From Enterovirga rhinocerotis (GTDB lineage Bacteria; Pseudomonadota; Alphaproteobacteria; Rhizobiales; Beijerinckiaceae), in the NCBI RefSeq assembly GCF_004363955.1, contig NZ_SNZR01000011.1, positions 1,240,001 through 1,304,000 of the forward strand: a stretch of DNA of 64,000 bases, given 5' to 3'. Positions 55,858-64,000 of this stretch are shown one piece after another. Each line of letters begins with the position of its first letter. The first letter of the stretch is position 1. Made by a program: the position numbers and the translations under genes. Under the pieces are notes generated by a model that searched no databases, was not told the DNA's origin, and saw nothing but the letters and a program-made list of their open reading frames with translations.

Positions 55858-57042
55858 CTAGAGCTTGATCCAGTCCGAAGCCGGCTGCATCTGCTTCGCC
55901 TTGGCATCGAAGCGATAGATGCGGCCGACCGGGACGGAGTTGCCGGGGATCGAGATCGGCACGCCGAAGAGGCCGCCCGTGTCGAAATCCTTGATGCTGT
56001 TCAGCCCGGCCTTGAGGTTCGGCCCGGTGAGGTCCTTGCCGGCATCGAGCGTCCGCTTGGCCGCTTCGGTCAGCAGCATGGCGGTGACGAAGCCCTGCAG
56101 GTAGCCCGTCGACTGGTAGTCCGGCCGCATCTGCCTGATCCGGTCCAGCATCGGGGCGGAGCCGTCGCGGTCGTAGTAGTAGCGGTAGGGCATGACGCCC
56201 ATGAAGCCCTCCGCGGCGTCGCCCATGCGCTGGACGGTCGAGTTGTCCATGGTCCAGAAGGTGCCCATGAAGGCCGAGCGCATGCCCATCTGCTTGGCCT
56301 GCGTGATGAATTCGGGGATCGGCGCCAGCACGTAGCCGTGGAAGATCGTGAAGTCGGGATTGGCCCGGCGCAGCTTCAGCACCTCGGTCGAGACGTCGAC
56401 GCTGCCCGGCGGCGTGACGATCTTCTCGACGACGGCGAGCTTCAGCTCCTTGGCCAGCGCCTCGCCCAGCACGATCGGATCGCGGCCGAACTCGGTGTCC
56501 GAATAGACGAAGGCGACGCGCGCGCCCGGCTTCTCCTTGGCGATGTAGCGCAGGAGGATGCCGAACATCTCCGTGTAGTCCGGCCCCGCCATGAACTGGA
56601 GCGGGTATTTCTTGGGATCGTTCAGCTCGGTCGCGAAGGATGCGCCGGCCATGATCATGGTGCCGCGCCGGTCGAGCTCGGAATTGATGGTCTTCGCGAA
56701 GCCGGTCGAGTCGCCGTAATAGAGCGACACCTTCTCCTGGCTGTTGATCTTGTTGAAGGCGGCGACCGAGGCGTCGACCTTGTAGGCGGTGTCCTCGGCC
56801 ACGTACTTGACCGGCCGGCCCTTGATGCCGCCGCCGTCGTTCAGGATCTTGAGATAATCCTGGATGCCGGCATGGATGCCGATCCCCGCGAAGGCGAAGA
56901 CGCCCGTGAGGGGGATCGAGCCGCCGAGCACGATCGGCGCGCCGGCCTGGGCGGACGCTCGTCCGAACCCGAAGGCCATGGCGCCCGCTGCGGCGGCGGT
57001 TCCGGCGATGATCCGCCGGCGGTTCGGTTCAAAGGCCGTCAT
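55858..57042 (-). CDS. livK: Branched-chain-type ABC transporter substrate-binding protein
   Basis: 394 aa periplasmic protein. Twin-Arg-like start NRRRIIAGTAAAAGAMAFG and cleavage near RASAQAG. Mature part begins GAPIVLGGSIPLTGVFAFAG, the LivK/HBA fold start. Ligand not predictable; the adjacent acyl-CoA ligase suggests a carboxylate or aromatic/aliphatic acid rather than an amino acid. Confidence 0.9.
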   Translation of the reverse strand: MTAFEPNRRRIIAGTAAAAGAMAFGFGRASAQAGAPIVLGGSIPLTGVFAFAGIGIHAGIQDYLKILNDGGGIKGRPVKYVAEDTAYKVDASVAAFNKINSQEKVSLYYGDSTGFAKTINSELDRRGTMIMAGASFATELNDPKKYPLQFMAGPDYTEMFGILLRYIAKEKPGARVAFVYSDTEFGRDPIVLGEALAKELKLAVVEKIVTPPGSVDVSTEVLKLRRANPDFTIFHGYVLAPIPEFITQAKQMGMRSAFMGTFWTMDNSTVQRMGDAAEGFMGVMPYRYYYDRDGSAPMLDRIRQMRPDYQSTGYLQGFVTAMLLTEAAKRTLDAGKDLTGPNLKAGLNSIKDFDTGGLFGVPISIPGNSVPVGRIYRFDAKAKQMQPASDWIKL

Positions 57043-57103
57043 GTCTCGTCCTCCCTTGGTTGCCGCCCTCTCGCGGGGCCTTGAAGACCGTGCTCGCCAT
57101 CCG

Positions 57104-58144
57104 TCAGGTCCGGAACGGCCACAGATGGAAGAAGCGCCGGATCCGCACCCAGATCTCGACGAGCCCGCGCGGCTCGAAGATCAGGAAGCCGACGATCAGG
57201 GCTCCGAAGACGATGGTGCGCACCGGCGCGAGCGCCGAGAGGGCGTCCGGATAGATCGGCGTCAGCCAGTTCGCCCCGAATTTGAGGAGTTCCGGCACGA
57301 GCGTCATGAACACGGCGCCGAGGATGCCGCCGAGGATCGTGCCCATGCCGCCGACGATGATGGCGGCGAGGTAGAAGATGGAATTGTCGAGCGGGAAGCT
57401 CTCGGGCGTGACGACGCGGAAGAAATAGGCCCAGAGCCCGCCGGCAAGGCCGGCATAGAAGGACGAGATGGCAAAGCTCGTGAGCTTCGTGCGCAGCAGC
57501 GGGATGCCGAGCACCTCCGCCGAGATGTCGCGGTCGCGGACGGCGATGAAGGCGCGGCCGATCCGGGTGCGGAGGAGGTTCGCGGCGCCGAGCACCATCA
57601 GCATCGTGACCGGCATGATGAGCCAGTAGAGGCTGAAGGGCTGGTCGATCGCGATGCCGAAGAGGCGGGCGGGCGGCATCGAGAGGCCCCGTGCCTCGCC
57701 CGTCAGCGTCCAGTGCGAGAACAGGAAATGCAGGATCACGGAGGCGGCGATCGTCGCGATGGCGAGGTAGAGCCCCTTCACCCGCAGGCTCGGGATGCCG
57801 ACGAGGATGCCGATCGCTGCGGCGAGCCCCGCGCCGATCAGGAGGTTCAGGGCGAAGGGCGTGCCGAGCCTGATCTCGAGCACGGCGACCGTGTAGGCGC
57901 CGACGCTCATGAAGGCCGCCTGGCCGAGGCTCACGAGGCCGGTATAGCCCGTGAGGAGGTTGAGACCCGTCGCGCTCGCGACGTTGATGGCGCAGAGGCA
58001 GGCGAGGAACAGCCAGTAGGGGCTCGCGACGAAGGGGAAGACGACCGCCGCGACGAGGAGGGCGACGAGGAGCCCGCGCTGGAGCGCGGTATCGAAGAGC
58101 GCCTCGTCGGCGGCATAGCTCGTCTTGAGCGTCCCGATCCGCAT
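57104..58144 (-). CDS. livM: Branched-chain-type ABC permease LivM
   Basis: 346 aa, 9-10 spans, with NLLTGYTGLVSLGQAAFMSVGA and GGMGTILGGILGAVFM, the LivM EAA-type regions. 3 bp after livH. Confidence 0.92.
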   Translation of the reverse strand: MRIGTLKTSYAADEALFDTALQRGLLVALLVAAVVFPFVASPYWLFLACLCAINVASATGLNLLTGYTGLVSLGQAAFMSVGAYTVAVLEIRLGTPFALNLLIGAGLAAAIGILVGIPSLRVKGLYLAIATIAASVILHFLFSHWTLTGEARGLSMPPARLFGIAIDQPFSLYWLIMPVTMLMVLGAANLLRTRIGRAFIAVRDRDISAEVLGIPLLRTKLTSFAISSFYAGLAGGLWAYFFRVVTPESFPLDNSIFYLAAIIVGGMGTILGGILGAVFMTLVPELLKFGANWLTPIYPDALSALAPVRTIVFGALIVGFLIFEPRGLVEIWVRIRRFFHLWPFRT

Positions 58145-58147
58145 GGG

Positions 58148-59026
58148 TCAGAGCCTCTCGATCTCGTGCGTGCCGAAGAGCCCGTAGGGCCGCACCATCA
58201 GGAGGAGGAGCAGGAGCGTGAAGGTCACGACCAGCTTGTACTCCCCGCCGAGGAAGGCGCCGGCGAGCGCCTCGACGAGGCCGATGAGGAGGCCGCCCAC
58301 CAGCGCCCCGGCGATGGAATCGAGCCCGCCGATGATGACGACCACGAGGACCGAGAGGCCGAACACGCCCATGGTCGGCGAGATGCCGCCGATGGCGCCG
58401 ACGAGGACGCCGGCTCCGGCGGCCGTGGCGCAGGCGAGGATCCAGGCCGCTGAGAAGACGCGCGGCACGTCGATGCCGACCGAATAGGCCGCGCCCTGGT
58501 CCCCGGCCGTCGCCTTCAGCGCGACGCCACTCCGCGAGAAGCGGAACAGCGCGAGGAAGGCCGCGATGACGACAGCGGCGGCGACGAAGCCGACCGCGAC
58601 CTTCGGCGCGAGATAGGCATCGCCGATGAAGACGGGCGTCGCGGGCATGAATTCGGGCAGGCGGAGGGGATCGGCGCCCCAGCCGAGCTGCACGAGCCCG
58701 ACGAGGATCGAGCCGAGCCCGATCGTGACCATGAACACCGAGATCGGGCTCTCGCCGAGCATCGGGCGGATGAGGCTCCGCTCGACCAGCCAGCCGAGCA
58801 GCCCTCCCGTGACGACGGCGAGGACGAGGGCGGCGATGGCCGGAAGGCCGAGCCCCGCCGCGAAGCCGAGGAAGGCATAGCCGCCGAGCATCAGGATCTC
58901 GCCGATGGCGAGGTTCACCACCCGCGTCGCCTTGTAGATCAGGACGAAGGCCACGCCCGTCAGGGCGTAGAGCGCGCCCGATCCGATCCCGGCGAGCATC
59001 ACCTCGGCCAGGAAGAGGGCGTCCAT
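58148..59026 (-). CDS. livH: Branched-chain-type ABC permease LivH
   Basis: 292 aa with eight spans. GIGSGALYALTGVAFVLIYKATRVVNLAIGE and GGLDSIAGALVGGLLIGLVEAL mark LivH. Its ATG overlaps the livG stop (ATGA). Confidence 0.92.
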   Translation of the reverse strand: MDALFLAEVMLAGIGSGALYALTGVAFVLIYKATRVVNLAIGEILMLGGYAFLGFAAGLGLPAIAALVLAVVTGGLLGWLVERSLIRPMLGESPISVFMVTIGLGSILVGLVQLGWGADPLRLPEFMPATPVFIGDAYLAPKVAVGFVAAAVVIAAFLALFRFSRSGVALKATAGDQGAAYSVGIDVPRVFSAAWILACATAAGAGVLVGAIGGISPTMGVFGLSVLVVVIIGGLDSIAGALVGGLLIGLVEALAGAFLGGEYKLVVTFTLLLLLLMVRPYGLFGTHEIERL

Positions 59027-59850
59027 CAGGCGGCATCCGCGCGGATGCGCCGGGCGATCTCGCCGACGTCGCCCGCGCCGAGATAGGCCGCGATCACGGC
59101 CTCGTCCGACTGCACGGCCCGGGGCTCGCCCGAGGCGATGACCTGGCCGAAATTCAGCACGACGACATGGTCCGAGATGTCCATCACCATGCCCATGTCG
59201 TGCTCGACCATCAGGATCGTCGTGCCCCATTCCTCCTTCACGTCGAGGATGAAGCGGGCCATGTCCTCCGTCTCCTCGCGGTTCATCCCCGCGACGGGCT
59301 CGTCGAGCATGAGAATGCGCGGCCGCATCGCGAGGGCGCGCGCGAGTTCGACCCGCTTCTGGAGCCCGTAGGCGAGCGTGCCGACCGCCGCGTGCCGGAT
59401 GTGCTGGATCTCGAGGAAGTCGATGATGCGCTCCTCGACCTCCGCCCGCAGCTCCATCTCCTCGCGCCGGGCGCGGCCCCAATAGACGAGCGCGTCGAGG
59501 AGGTTGGTCCGCATATGGGCGTGGCGGCCGAGCTTGATGTTGTCGAGCACCGTCATGCCGCGGAACAGGGCGATGTTCTGGAAGGTGCGCGCGAGGCCGC
59601 GGGCGGCGCGTTCCGGGGCGGCGACACCGTCGAGGGTCTCGCCCGCGAAGCGAATGGTGCCGGCCTGCGGGCGGTAGAAGCCCGAGATGGTGTTGAAGAG
59701 GGAGGTCTTGCCGGCGCCGTTCGGCCCGATCACGGCCGTGATCGATCCCTCGGGAACCGAGAACGAGACCTGGGAGAGCGCCTTGACGCCACCGAAGCGC
59801 AGCTCGACACGCTCGACCTCGAGGATCGGATCGCGGCCGGCGAGCCGCAT
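59026..59850 (-). CDS. livG: Branched-chain-type ABC transporter ATPase LivG
   Basis: 274 aa from MRLAGRDPILEVERV (59850). Walker A VIGPNGAGKTSLFNTI, signature-like LAYGLQKRVELARAL, Walker B ILMLDEPVAGMN. The frame runs further upstream without family sequence. First gene of the liv cluster. Confidence 0.92.
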   Translation of the reverse strand: MRLAGRDPILEVERVELRFGGVKALSQVSFSVPEGSITAVIGPNGAGKTSLFNTISGFYRPQAGTIRFAGETLDGVAAPERAARGLARTFQNIALFRGMTVLDNIKLGRHAHMRTNLLDALVYWGRARREEMELRAEVEERIIDFLEIQHIRHAAVGTLAYGLQKRVELARALAMRPRILMLDEPVAGMNREETEDMARFILDVKEEWGTTILMVEHDMGMVMDISDHVVVLNFGQVIASGEPRAVQSDEAVIAAYLGAGDVGEIARRIRADAA

Positions 59851-60021
59851 CTCAGCGCCTCCCGACGAGCTGCTGGCGCTTCGCCGGGAACGTCTCCCGT
59901 TGCCGGCCGGGCCGGGTCGGGAGATCGTTCGCAAGCGAAGCCGGCATCGCGGCTTCGGCCAAAGCGTCATCCTCCGTCGGACGACCGTTGATCGGCCGTC
60001 TCAACCCGCCATTCGCAAGGT

Positions 60022-60033
60022 TACTTCAAAGTA
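60022..60033. promoter_or_regulatory. Palindrome TACTT-CA-AAGTA upstream of livG
   Basis: Perfect 5-bp arms with a 2-bp centre, in a short AT-rich patch 172 bp before livG. It could be the operator for the TetR-family regulator of this cluster. Unproven. Confidence 0.3.
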
Positions 60034-60130
60034 GACGTGGTTCTCCGCCCGAAGGCAAGGGACCGTCTTCTTCGACCAAAGGCTAAGCTCGGCCGGAATG
60101 GCGGGGACGATTGCCCCGGCCGGCCTGCCC

Positions 60131-61933
60131 TCACGCGCCGGAGAACAGCGTGCGGTTCCGGCCGCCCGCCTTCGCTTCGTAGAGCGCCCGGTCGGCGGCC
60201 GACATCAGATCCTCGAGCGGGGCCGCGCCGAGGGGCGCGCAGGTCGCGCCGATGCTGAGGGTGATGGGGATGCGTCGGCCGTCCTCCAGCGCGACGGGGT
60301 GTTCCTCGACCGTCCGGCGGATACGTTCGGCGATCCGCGATGCTTGTGCCCGCGCGCAATGCGGCAGGAAGACCGCGAATTCCTCGCCTCCGAGGCGGCC
60401 GATGAAATCCTGGTTCCTGACGGCCTTGCCGATCCGCCCCGCGATCGCCGCCAGGACCTTGTCGCCGACCGGATGTCCGTAGCCGTCGTTGATCGACTTG
60501 AAGTGATCGATGTCGAGCATCAGGAGGCCGAAGCTTCCCTTCGTCCGAGCGCCCGGCGCCAGGCTCCGGTTCGCCCGTTCCAGGAAGGCGCGCCGGGTCA
60601 GCGCTCCCGTCAGCTGGTCCTCGGTCGCGATCCGCTCGAACTCCTGCGCCAGCGCCTCGCGCTCCTCCGCGAGGAGGTAGGCGTCGTGGACGTCGGTGCT
60701 CGTGCCGAACCAGCGCGTGATCGTTCCGTCTTCATCGCGGATGGGGAGCGCCATGACGCGCAGCCAGCGATATTCCCCCGAGGAATGGCGGAAGCGATAG
60801 TCGATGTCGTAGGACTCGCCGGTTTCGAGCGCATTGGACCAGACTGCGGACACCACCTCCCAGTGGTCCGGATCGACGAGCTCCTTCCAGGTCTCCTCGA
60901 CGATGTCCGCGGGCTCGATGCCGGTGAACTCGCTCCAGCGCGCCGAGAAATAATCGTGCCGGCCTTCGGCGTCGCAGCTCCAGACGATCTGCGGGAGGGC
61001 CTCGGTCAGCGTCTGGAACTGGAACCGGCTTTCGGCGAGGGCCGAGGCGGTCTCCATCTGGCCCGTCACCTCGACCACGACGCCGAGGAGGCGGCCGACA
61101 GTCCCGTCCTCGGCAAGGACCGGCTTGGCGGACGTGATGACCCAGCGAAGTTCGCCGCTGTCGTCGAGAAGCCGGTACCGGCTGCGATAGGGCACGCCCG
61201 ACGCGATGGCCTCGGCGAGGGCCGCCCTGACCCGTCCCTGGTCGTCGGGATGGATGGCGCCGAGGAACCGGCCGACATCGACCCCCTCCGCGCAGGCCTC
61301 GACCGGCAGGCCGTACATGCGTGCGACCTGGGCATCCGCCGTGCTGGTCCGGGTGGGGACGTCGAGCGTCCAGATGCCGACCATGCCCGAGCCCTCGAGT
61401 GCGAGCTGGAGGCGCTGCTCGGATTCGGACAATTCGCGGATGCGACCGACGAGCGTGGTGACGTTGCTCGCCGTGCCGAGGACCGCCGCAACCCCGCCGT
61501 CTCGGTCGCAGACCGGCGTGAAGTCGAGGTTGAACCAATGCGTGCGCTCCTGCCCCCGCCTCGCGAGCCTGATCGGCCGCTTCTGGAAGCTGAGCGACGT
61601 GCCGCGCCGCGCCTGTTCCAGGACGGCGGCGTAGAAGGGCGCGATATCCGGCAGCAGGTCGAGGACCGAGCGGCCGTTCACCGGTCCGGCATTCTCGGCG
61701 AACAGGTTCTGGGCGGCCTCGTTCGCGAACAGGACGCCGCGCGGCCCCATCATCAAGGCCATCGGGGCGGAGGAGCACGAGACCAGCCGCGCCACGACGG
61801 CGATGGCCTGGTCCCAATCGTCGAAATCCGGCAGCCCGGACGAGCGCCAATCCACACTCGCCTGCCGCCCGAGCCAAAGCTCGCCGGCCCGGATCGTCGA
61901 CGTTGAATCAGGCGCGGCGTCGAACTCGCTCAT
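60131..61933 (-). CDS. PAS-sensor diguanylate cyclase (GGDEF)
   Basis: 600 aa soluble protein. Three or four PAS domains (about 30-150, 160-290, 300-425) are followed by a GGDEF domain with active-site GGEEF at about 515 and inhibitory I-site RNQD exactly 5 residues before it. No EAL domain. It makes c-di-GMP in response to an unknown PAS signal. No membrane span or signal. Confidence 0.9.
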   Translation of the reverse strand: MSEFDAAPDSTSTIRAGELWLGRQASVDWRSSGLPDFDDWDQAIAVVARLVSCSSAPMALMMGPRGVLFANEAAQNLFAENAGPVNGRSVLDLLPDIAPFYAAVLEQARRGTSLSFQKRPIRLARRGQERTHWFNLDFTPVCDRDGGVAAVLGTASNVTTLVGRIRELSESEQRLQLALEGSGMVGIWTLDVPTRTSTADAQVARMYGLPVEACAEGVDVGRFLGAIHPDDQGRVRAALAEAIASGVPYRSRYRLLDDSGELRWVITSAKPVLAEDGTVGRLLGVVVEVTGQMETASALAESRFQFQTLTEALPQIVWSCDAEGRHDYFSARWSEFTGIEPADIVEETWKELVDPDHWEVVSAVWSNALETGESYDIDYRFRHSSGEYRWLRVMALPIRDEDGTITRWFGTSTDVHDAYLLAEEREALAQEFERIATEDQLTGALTRRAFLERANRSLAPGARTKGSFGLLMLDIDHFKSINDGYGHPVGDKVLAAIAGRIGKAVRNQDFIGRLGGEEFAVFLPHCARAQASRIAERIRRTVEEHPVALEDGRRIPITLSIGATCAPLGAAPLEDLMSAADRALYEAKAGGRNRTLFSGA

Positions 61934-62212
61934 GATCCGCCTTTCGGTGGCCGAGCCGAGACCCCGCCACGTCCCCTACGCCCCGGAGACTCCTTCCGAC
62001 GACCTACGGCGCGCGCAGAACCTGACACGGCACGCCGGCGAGGCGGCAGCATGGCTGCCACGCCGGCAAAGCGTGTTCCCGAAAGCGTTAAAACTTAGCT
62101 CCGCCGATCCGGGGCACAGCCGCCACGCGGAGCGCCGCGGTGCCGCATCGCCGACCGAGCTGCCACCGGCGCCCATCGGCCGTGCGGTCGCCTCCGCCGC
62201 GAAGGGGCGTCC

Positions 62213-64000
62213 TCAGTAGTGGAGGGACATGCCGAGCTGGGCCGATTTCGGCGGGGCGAACTTCGTCAGGTCGATCCCGTCGACGGCGGCCCGGTATTCC
62301 TCGACGCTCGGCGTGCGCCCGAGGATCGCGGAGAGCACGACGACGGGGGTCGAGGCCAGCAGCGACTCGCCCTTCTTCTCGGCGGTGTCCTCGACGACGC
62401 GTCCCTGGAACAGGCGGGTCGAGGTCGCGAGGACGGTGTCGCCCTTCTCGGCCTTCTCCTGGTTGCCCATGCACAGGTTGCAGCCGGGCCGCTCGAGATA
62501 GAGGATGTTCTCGTATTCGGTCCGCGCCGCGCTCTTCGGCTTCAGGTCGTCGAACTCGAAGCCCGAATAGCGCTGGAGGATCTCCCAGTCGCCCTCGGCC
62601 TTGAGCTCGTCGATGATGTTGTAGGTCGGCGCGGCGACCACCAGCGGCGCCTTGAACTCGACCTTGCCCTCGGTCTTCTCGATGTTCTTGAGCATCTGGG
62701 CGACGATCTTCATGTCGCCCTTGTGCACCATGCAGGAGCCGACGAAGCCGAGATCGACCTTCTTCTCGCCGCGGTAGTAGGAGACCGGGCGGATCGTGTC
62801 GTGGGTGTAGCGCTTCGAGACGTCCGCGTTGTTGACGTCGGGATCGGCGATCATCGGCTCGTCGATCACGTCGAGATCGACCTCGACCTCGGCGAAGTAC
62901 TTCGCGTTGGCGTCGGGCGCGAGCGCGGGCTTCTCGCCCGAGCGGATCTCGGCGATGCGCTGGTCGGCCTTGGCGATCAGGCCGCGCAGCGTGCCGGCGG
63001 CATTCTCCATGCCCTTGTCGATCATGATCTGGATGCGCGACTTCGCGATCTCGAGCGACGAGATCAGCGTGTCGTCCTGCGAGATGCAGATCGACGCCTT
63101 GGCCTTCATCTCGGCCGTCCAGTCGGTGAAGGTGAAGGCCTGGTCGGCGAGCAGGGTGCCGAGATGCACCTCGATGATGCGGCCCTGGAAGACGTTGTCG
63201 CCGCATTGCTTGAGCATCTGCGCCTGCGTGGCGTGCACGACGTCGCGGAAGTCCATGTAGGGCTTCATCGCGCCCTTGAACGTCACCTTGACCGATTGCG
63301 GGATCGGCATCGTCGCCTCGCCCGTCGCCAGCGCCAGGGCTACCGTGCCGGAATCCGCGCCGAAGGCGACGCCCTTCGACATGCGGGTGTGGCTGTCGCC
63401 GCCGATGATGATGGCCCAATCGTCCACGGTGATGTCGTTCAGCACCTTGTGGATGACGTCCGTCATCGCGTGATAGACGCCCTTCGGGTCGCGCGCCGTG
63501 ATCAGGCCGAACGTGTTCATGAAGCTCATCAGCTTCGGGATGTTCGCCTGGGCCTTCTTGTCCCAGACCGAGGCCGTGTGGCAGCCCGACTGGTAGGCGC
63601 CGTCGACCAGCGGCGAGATGACGGTCGCCGCCATCGCCTCGAGCTCCTGCGCGGTCATGAGGCCGGTCGTGTCCTGCGAGCCGACGATATTGACCTTCAC
63701 GCGGACGTCCGAGCCCGCATGCAGCACCTTGCCGGGCGTCACGCCTACCGCGTTGCGGTTGAAGATCTTCTCGACCGCCGTGAGGCCCTGGCCCTCGATC
63801 GCGATCTCCTTGTTCGGCGCGAAGACGGGGGTCGGCTCGACGCCGAGCGTCTGCGCGGCGAAGGTCTGGAGCTTCTTGCCGAAGACGATGGCGTAGGAGG
63901 AGCCCGCCTTCATGAACTCCATCTTCTGGGGCGTGAAGGCGGCTGCGATGTCGACCAGCTCCTCGCCGGTCTCGCTGCGGAGCTTCTTCGCCTTGGCGTC
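62213..64000 (-). CDS. acnB: Aconitate hydratase B, 3' portion (cut by window edge)
   Basis: The frame stays open to the last base (64000) and ends at 62213, so about 595 residues of the C-terminal part are seen. Features: GGDSHTRMSKGVAFGADSG (substrate/cluster region), GSCMVHKGDMKI and ERPGCNLCMGNQ (the last two carry Cys ligands of the [4Fe-4S] cluster). AcnB interconverts citrate and isocitrate in the TCA cycle. The start lies outside the window. Confidence 0.95.
   Translation of the reverse strand, partial: DAKAKKLRSETGEELVDIAAAFTPQKMEFMKAGSSYAIVFGKKLQTFAAQTLGVEPTPVFAPNKEIAIEGQGLTAVEKIFNRNAVGVTPGKVLHAGSDVRVKVNIVGSQDTTGLMTAQELEAMAATVISPLVDGAYQSGCHTASVWDKKAQANIPKLMSFMNTFGLITARDPKGVYHAMTDVIHKVLNDITVDDWAIIIGGDSHTRMSKGVAFGADSGTVALALATGEATMPIPQSVKVTFKGAMKPYMDFRDVVHATQAQMLKQCGDNVFQGRIIEVHLGTLLADQAFTFTDWTAEMKAKASICISQDDTLISSLEIAKSRIQIMIDKGMENAAGTLRGLIAKADQRIAEIRSGEKPALAPDANAKYFAEVEVDLDVIDEPMIADPDVNNADVSKRYTHDTIRPVSYYRGEKKVDLGFVGSCMVHKGDMKIVAQMLKNIEKTEGKVEFKAPLVVAAPTYNIIDELKAEGDWEILQRYSGFEFDDLKPKSAARTEYENILYLERPGCNLCMGNQEKAEKGDTVLATSTRLFQGRVVEDTAEKKGESLLASTPVVVLSAILGRTPSVEEYRAAVDGIDLTKFAPPKSAQLGMSLHY

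Overview
The window is about 70% G+C, densely coded DNA from an aerobic alphaproteobacterium, most likely of the Hyphomicrobiales (Methylobacterium/Bosea/Salinarimonas-like lineages). The clues are the FixK/FNR-type boxes, a cbb3 oxidase cluster, a GTTC-N7-GTTC SOS box in front of lexA, the short ArgC type, and methylmalonyl-CoA mutase. Genus cannot be fixed from the sequence alone. Many genes overlap by ATGA or GTGA, so operons are tight. The large antisense open frames are composition artefacts and are not annotated.

Layout. 0-10 kb: an SbmA/BacA-like ABC transporter, parE, an enoyl-CoA hydratase, an arylamine N-acetyltransferase, a lytic transglycosylase, small secreted proteins, a ribbon-helix-helix (RHH) plus META-domain pair, and a spermidine-synthase-like pair. 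10-15 kb is the accessory zone. It holds a mosaic RTX protein, two small coupled orphans, and a 2.6-kb low-GC island bounded by a 48-bp exact direct repeat that includes the 3' end of tRNA-Pro(GGG). The island carries an HD-domain phosphohydrolase translationally coupled to a small YwgA-like protein (a candidate defence or toxin-antitoxin pair) and a decayed copy of the RHH cassette. 15-20 kb: a tripartite tricarboxylate transporter operon with a thioesterase, then a low-GC DUF3137-like membrane gene next to a 34-bp relic of an RTX 3' end. 20-30 kb: a second transglycosylase, an AbgB-like amidohydrolase, a TonB-dependent heme/iron receptor, methylmalonyl-CoA mutase, a glyoxalase-fold protein and citrate synthase. 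30-37 kb: gltX, comEC, lexA and argC, with an Arg-codon-rich leader ORF and terminator before argC that look like a transcription attenuator, then an MFS exporter.

37-48 kb is a microaerobic/nitric-oxide respiration block. ccoNOQP is followed by a 73-residue membrane protein, a DUF2189 protein, ccoI, ccoS and another small membrane protein, with no ccoG or ccoH in between. Upstream are three Crp/Fnr-family regulators (one NnrR-like, one with an FNR-type cysteine cluster, one orphan), nnrS, and three FixK/FNR-type palindromes. 48-64 kb: a cysteine-dioxygenase-family enzyme, an Lrp regulator, an SDR, a second crotonase, an LPS-type glycosyltransferase, tRNA-Ser(GCT), a TetR / acyl-CoA ligase / livFKMHG uptake cluster, a PAS-GGDEF diguanylate cyclase and the 3' part of acnB, cut by the window edge.

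The two strongest candidates for something undescribed are the tRNA-Pro island with the coupled HD/YwgA-like pair, and the apparently leaderless Arg-rich leader peptide plus terminator in front of argC.
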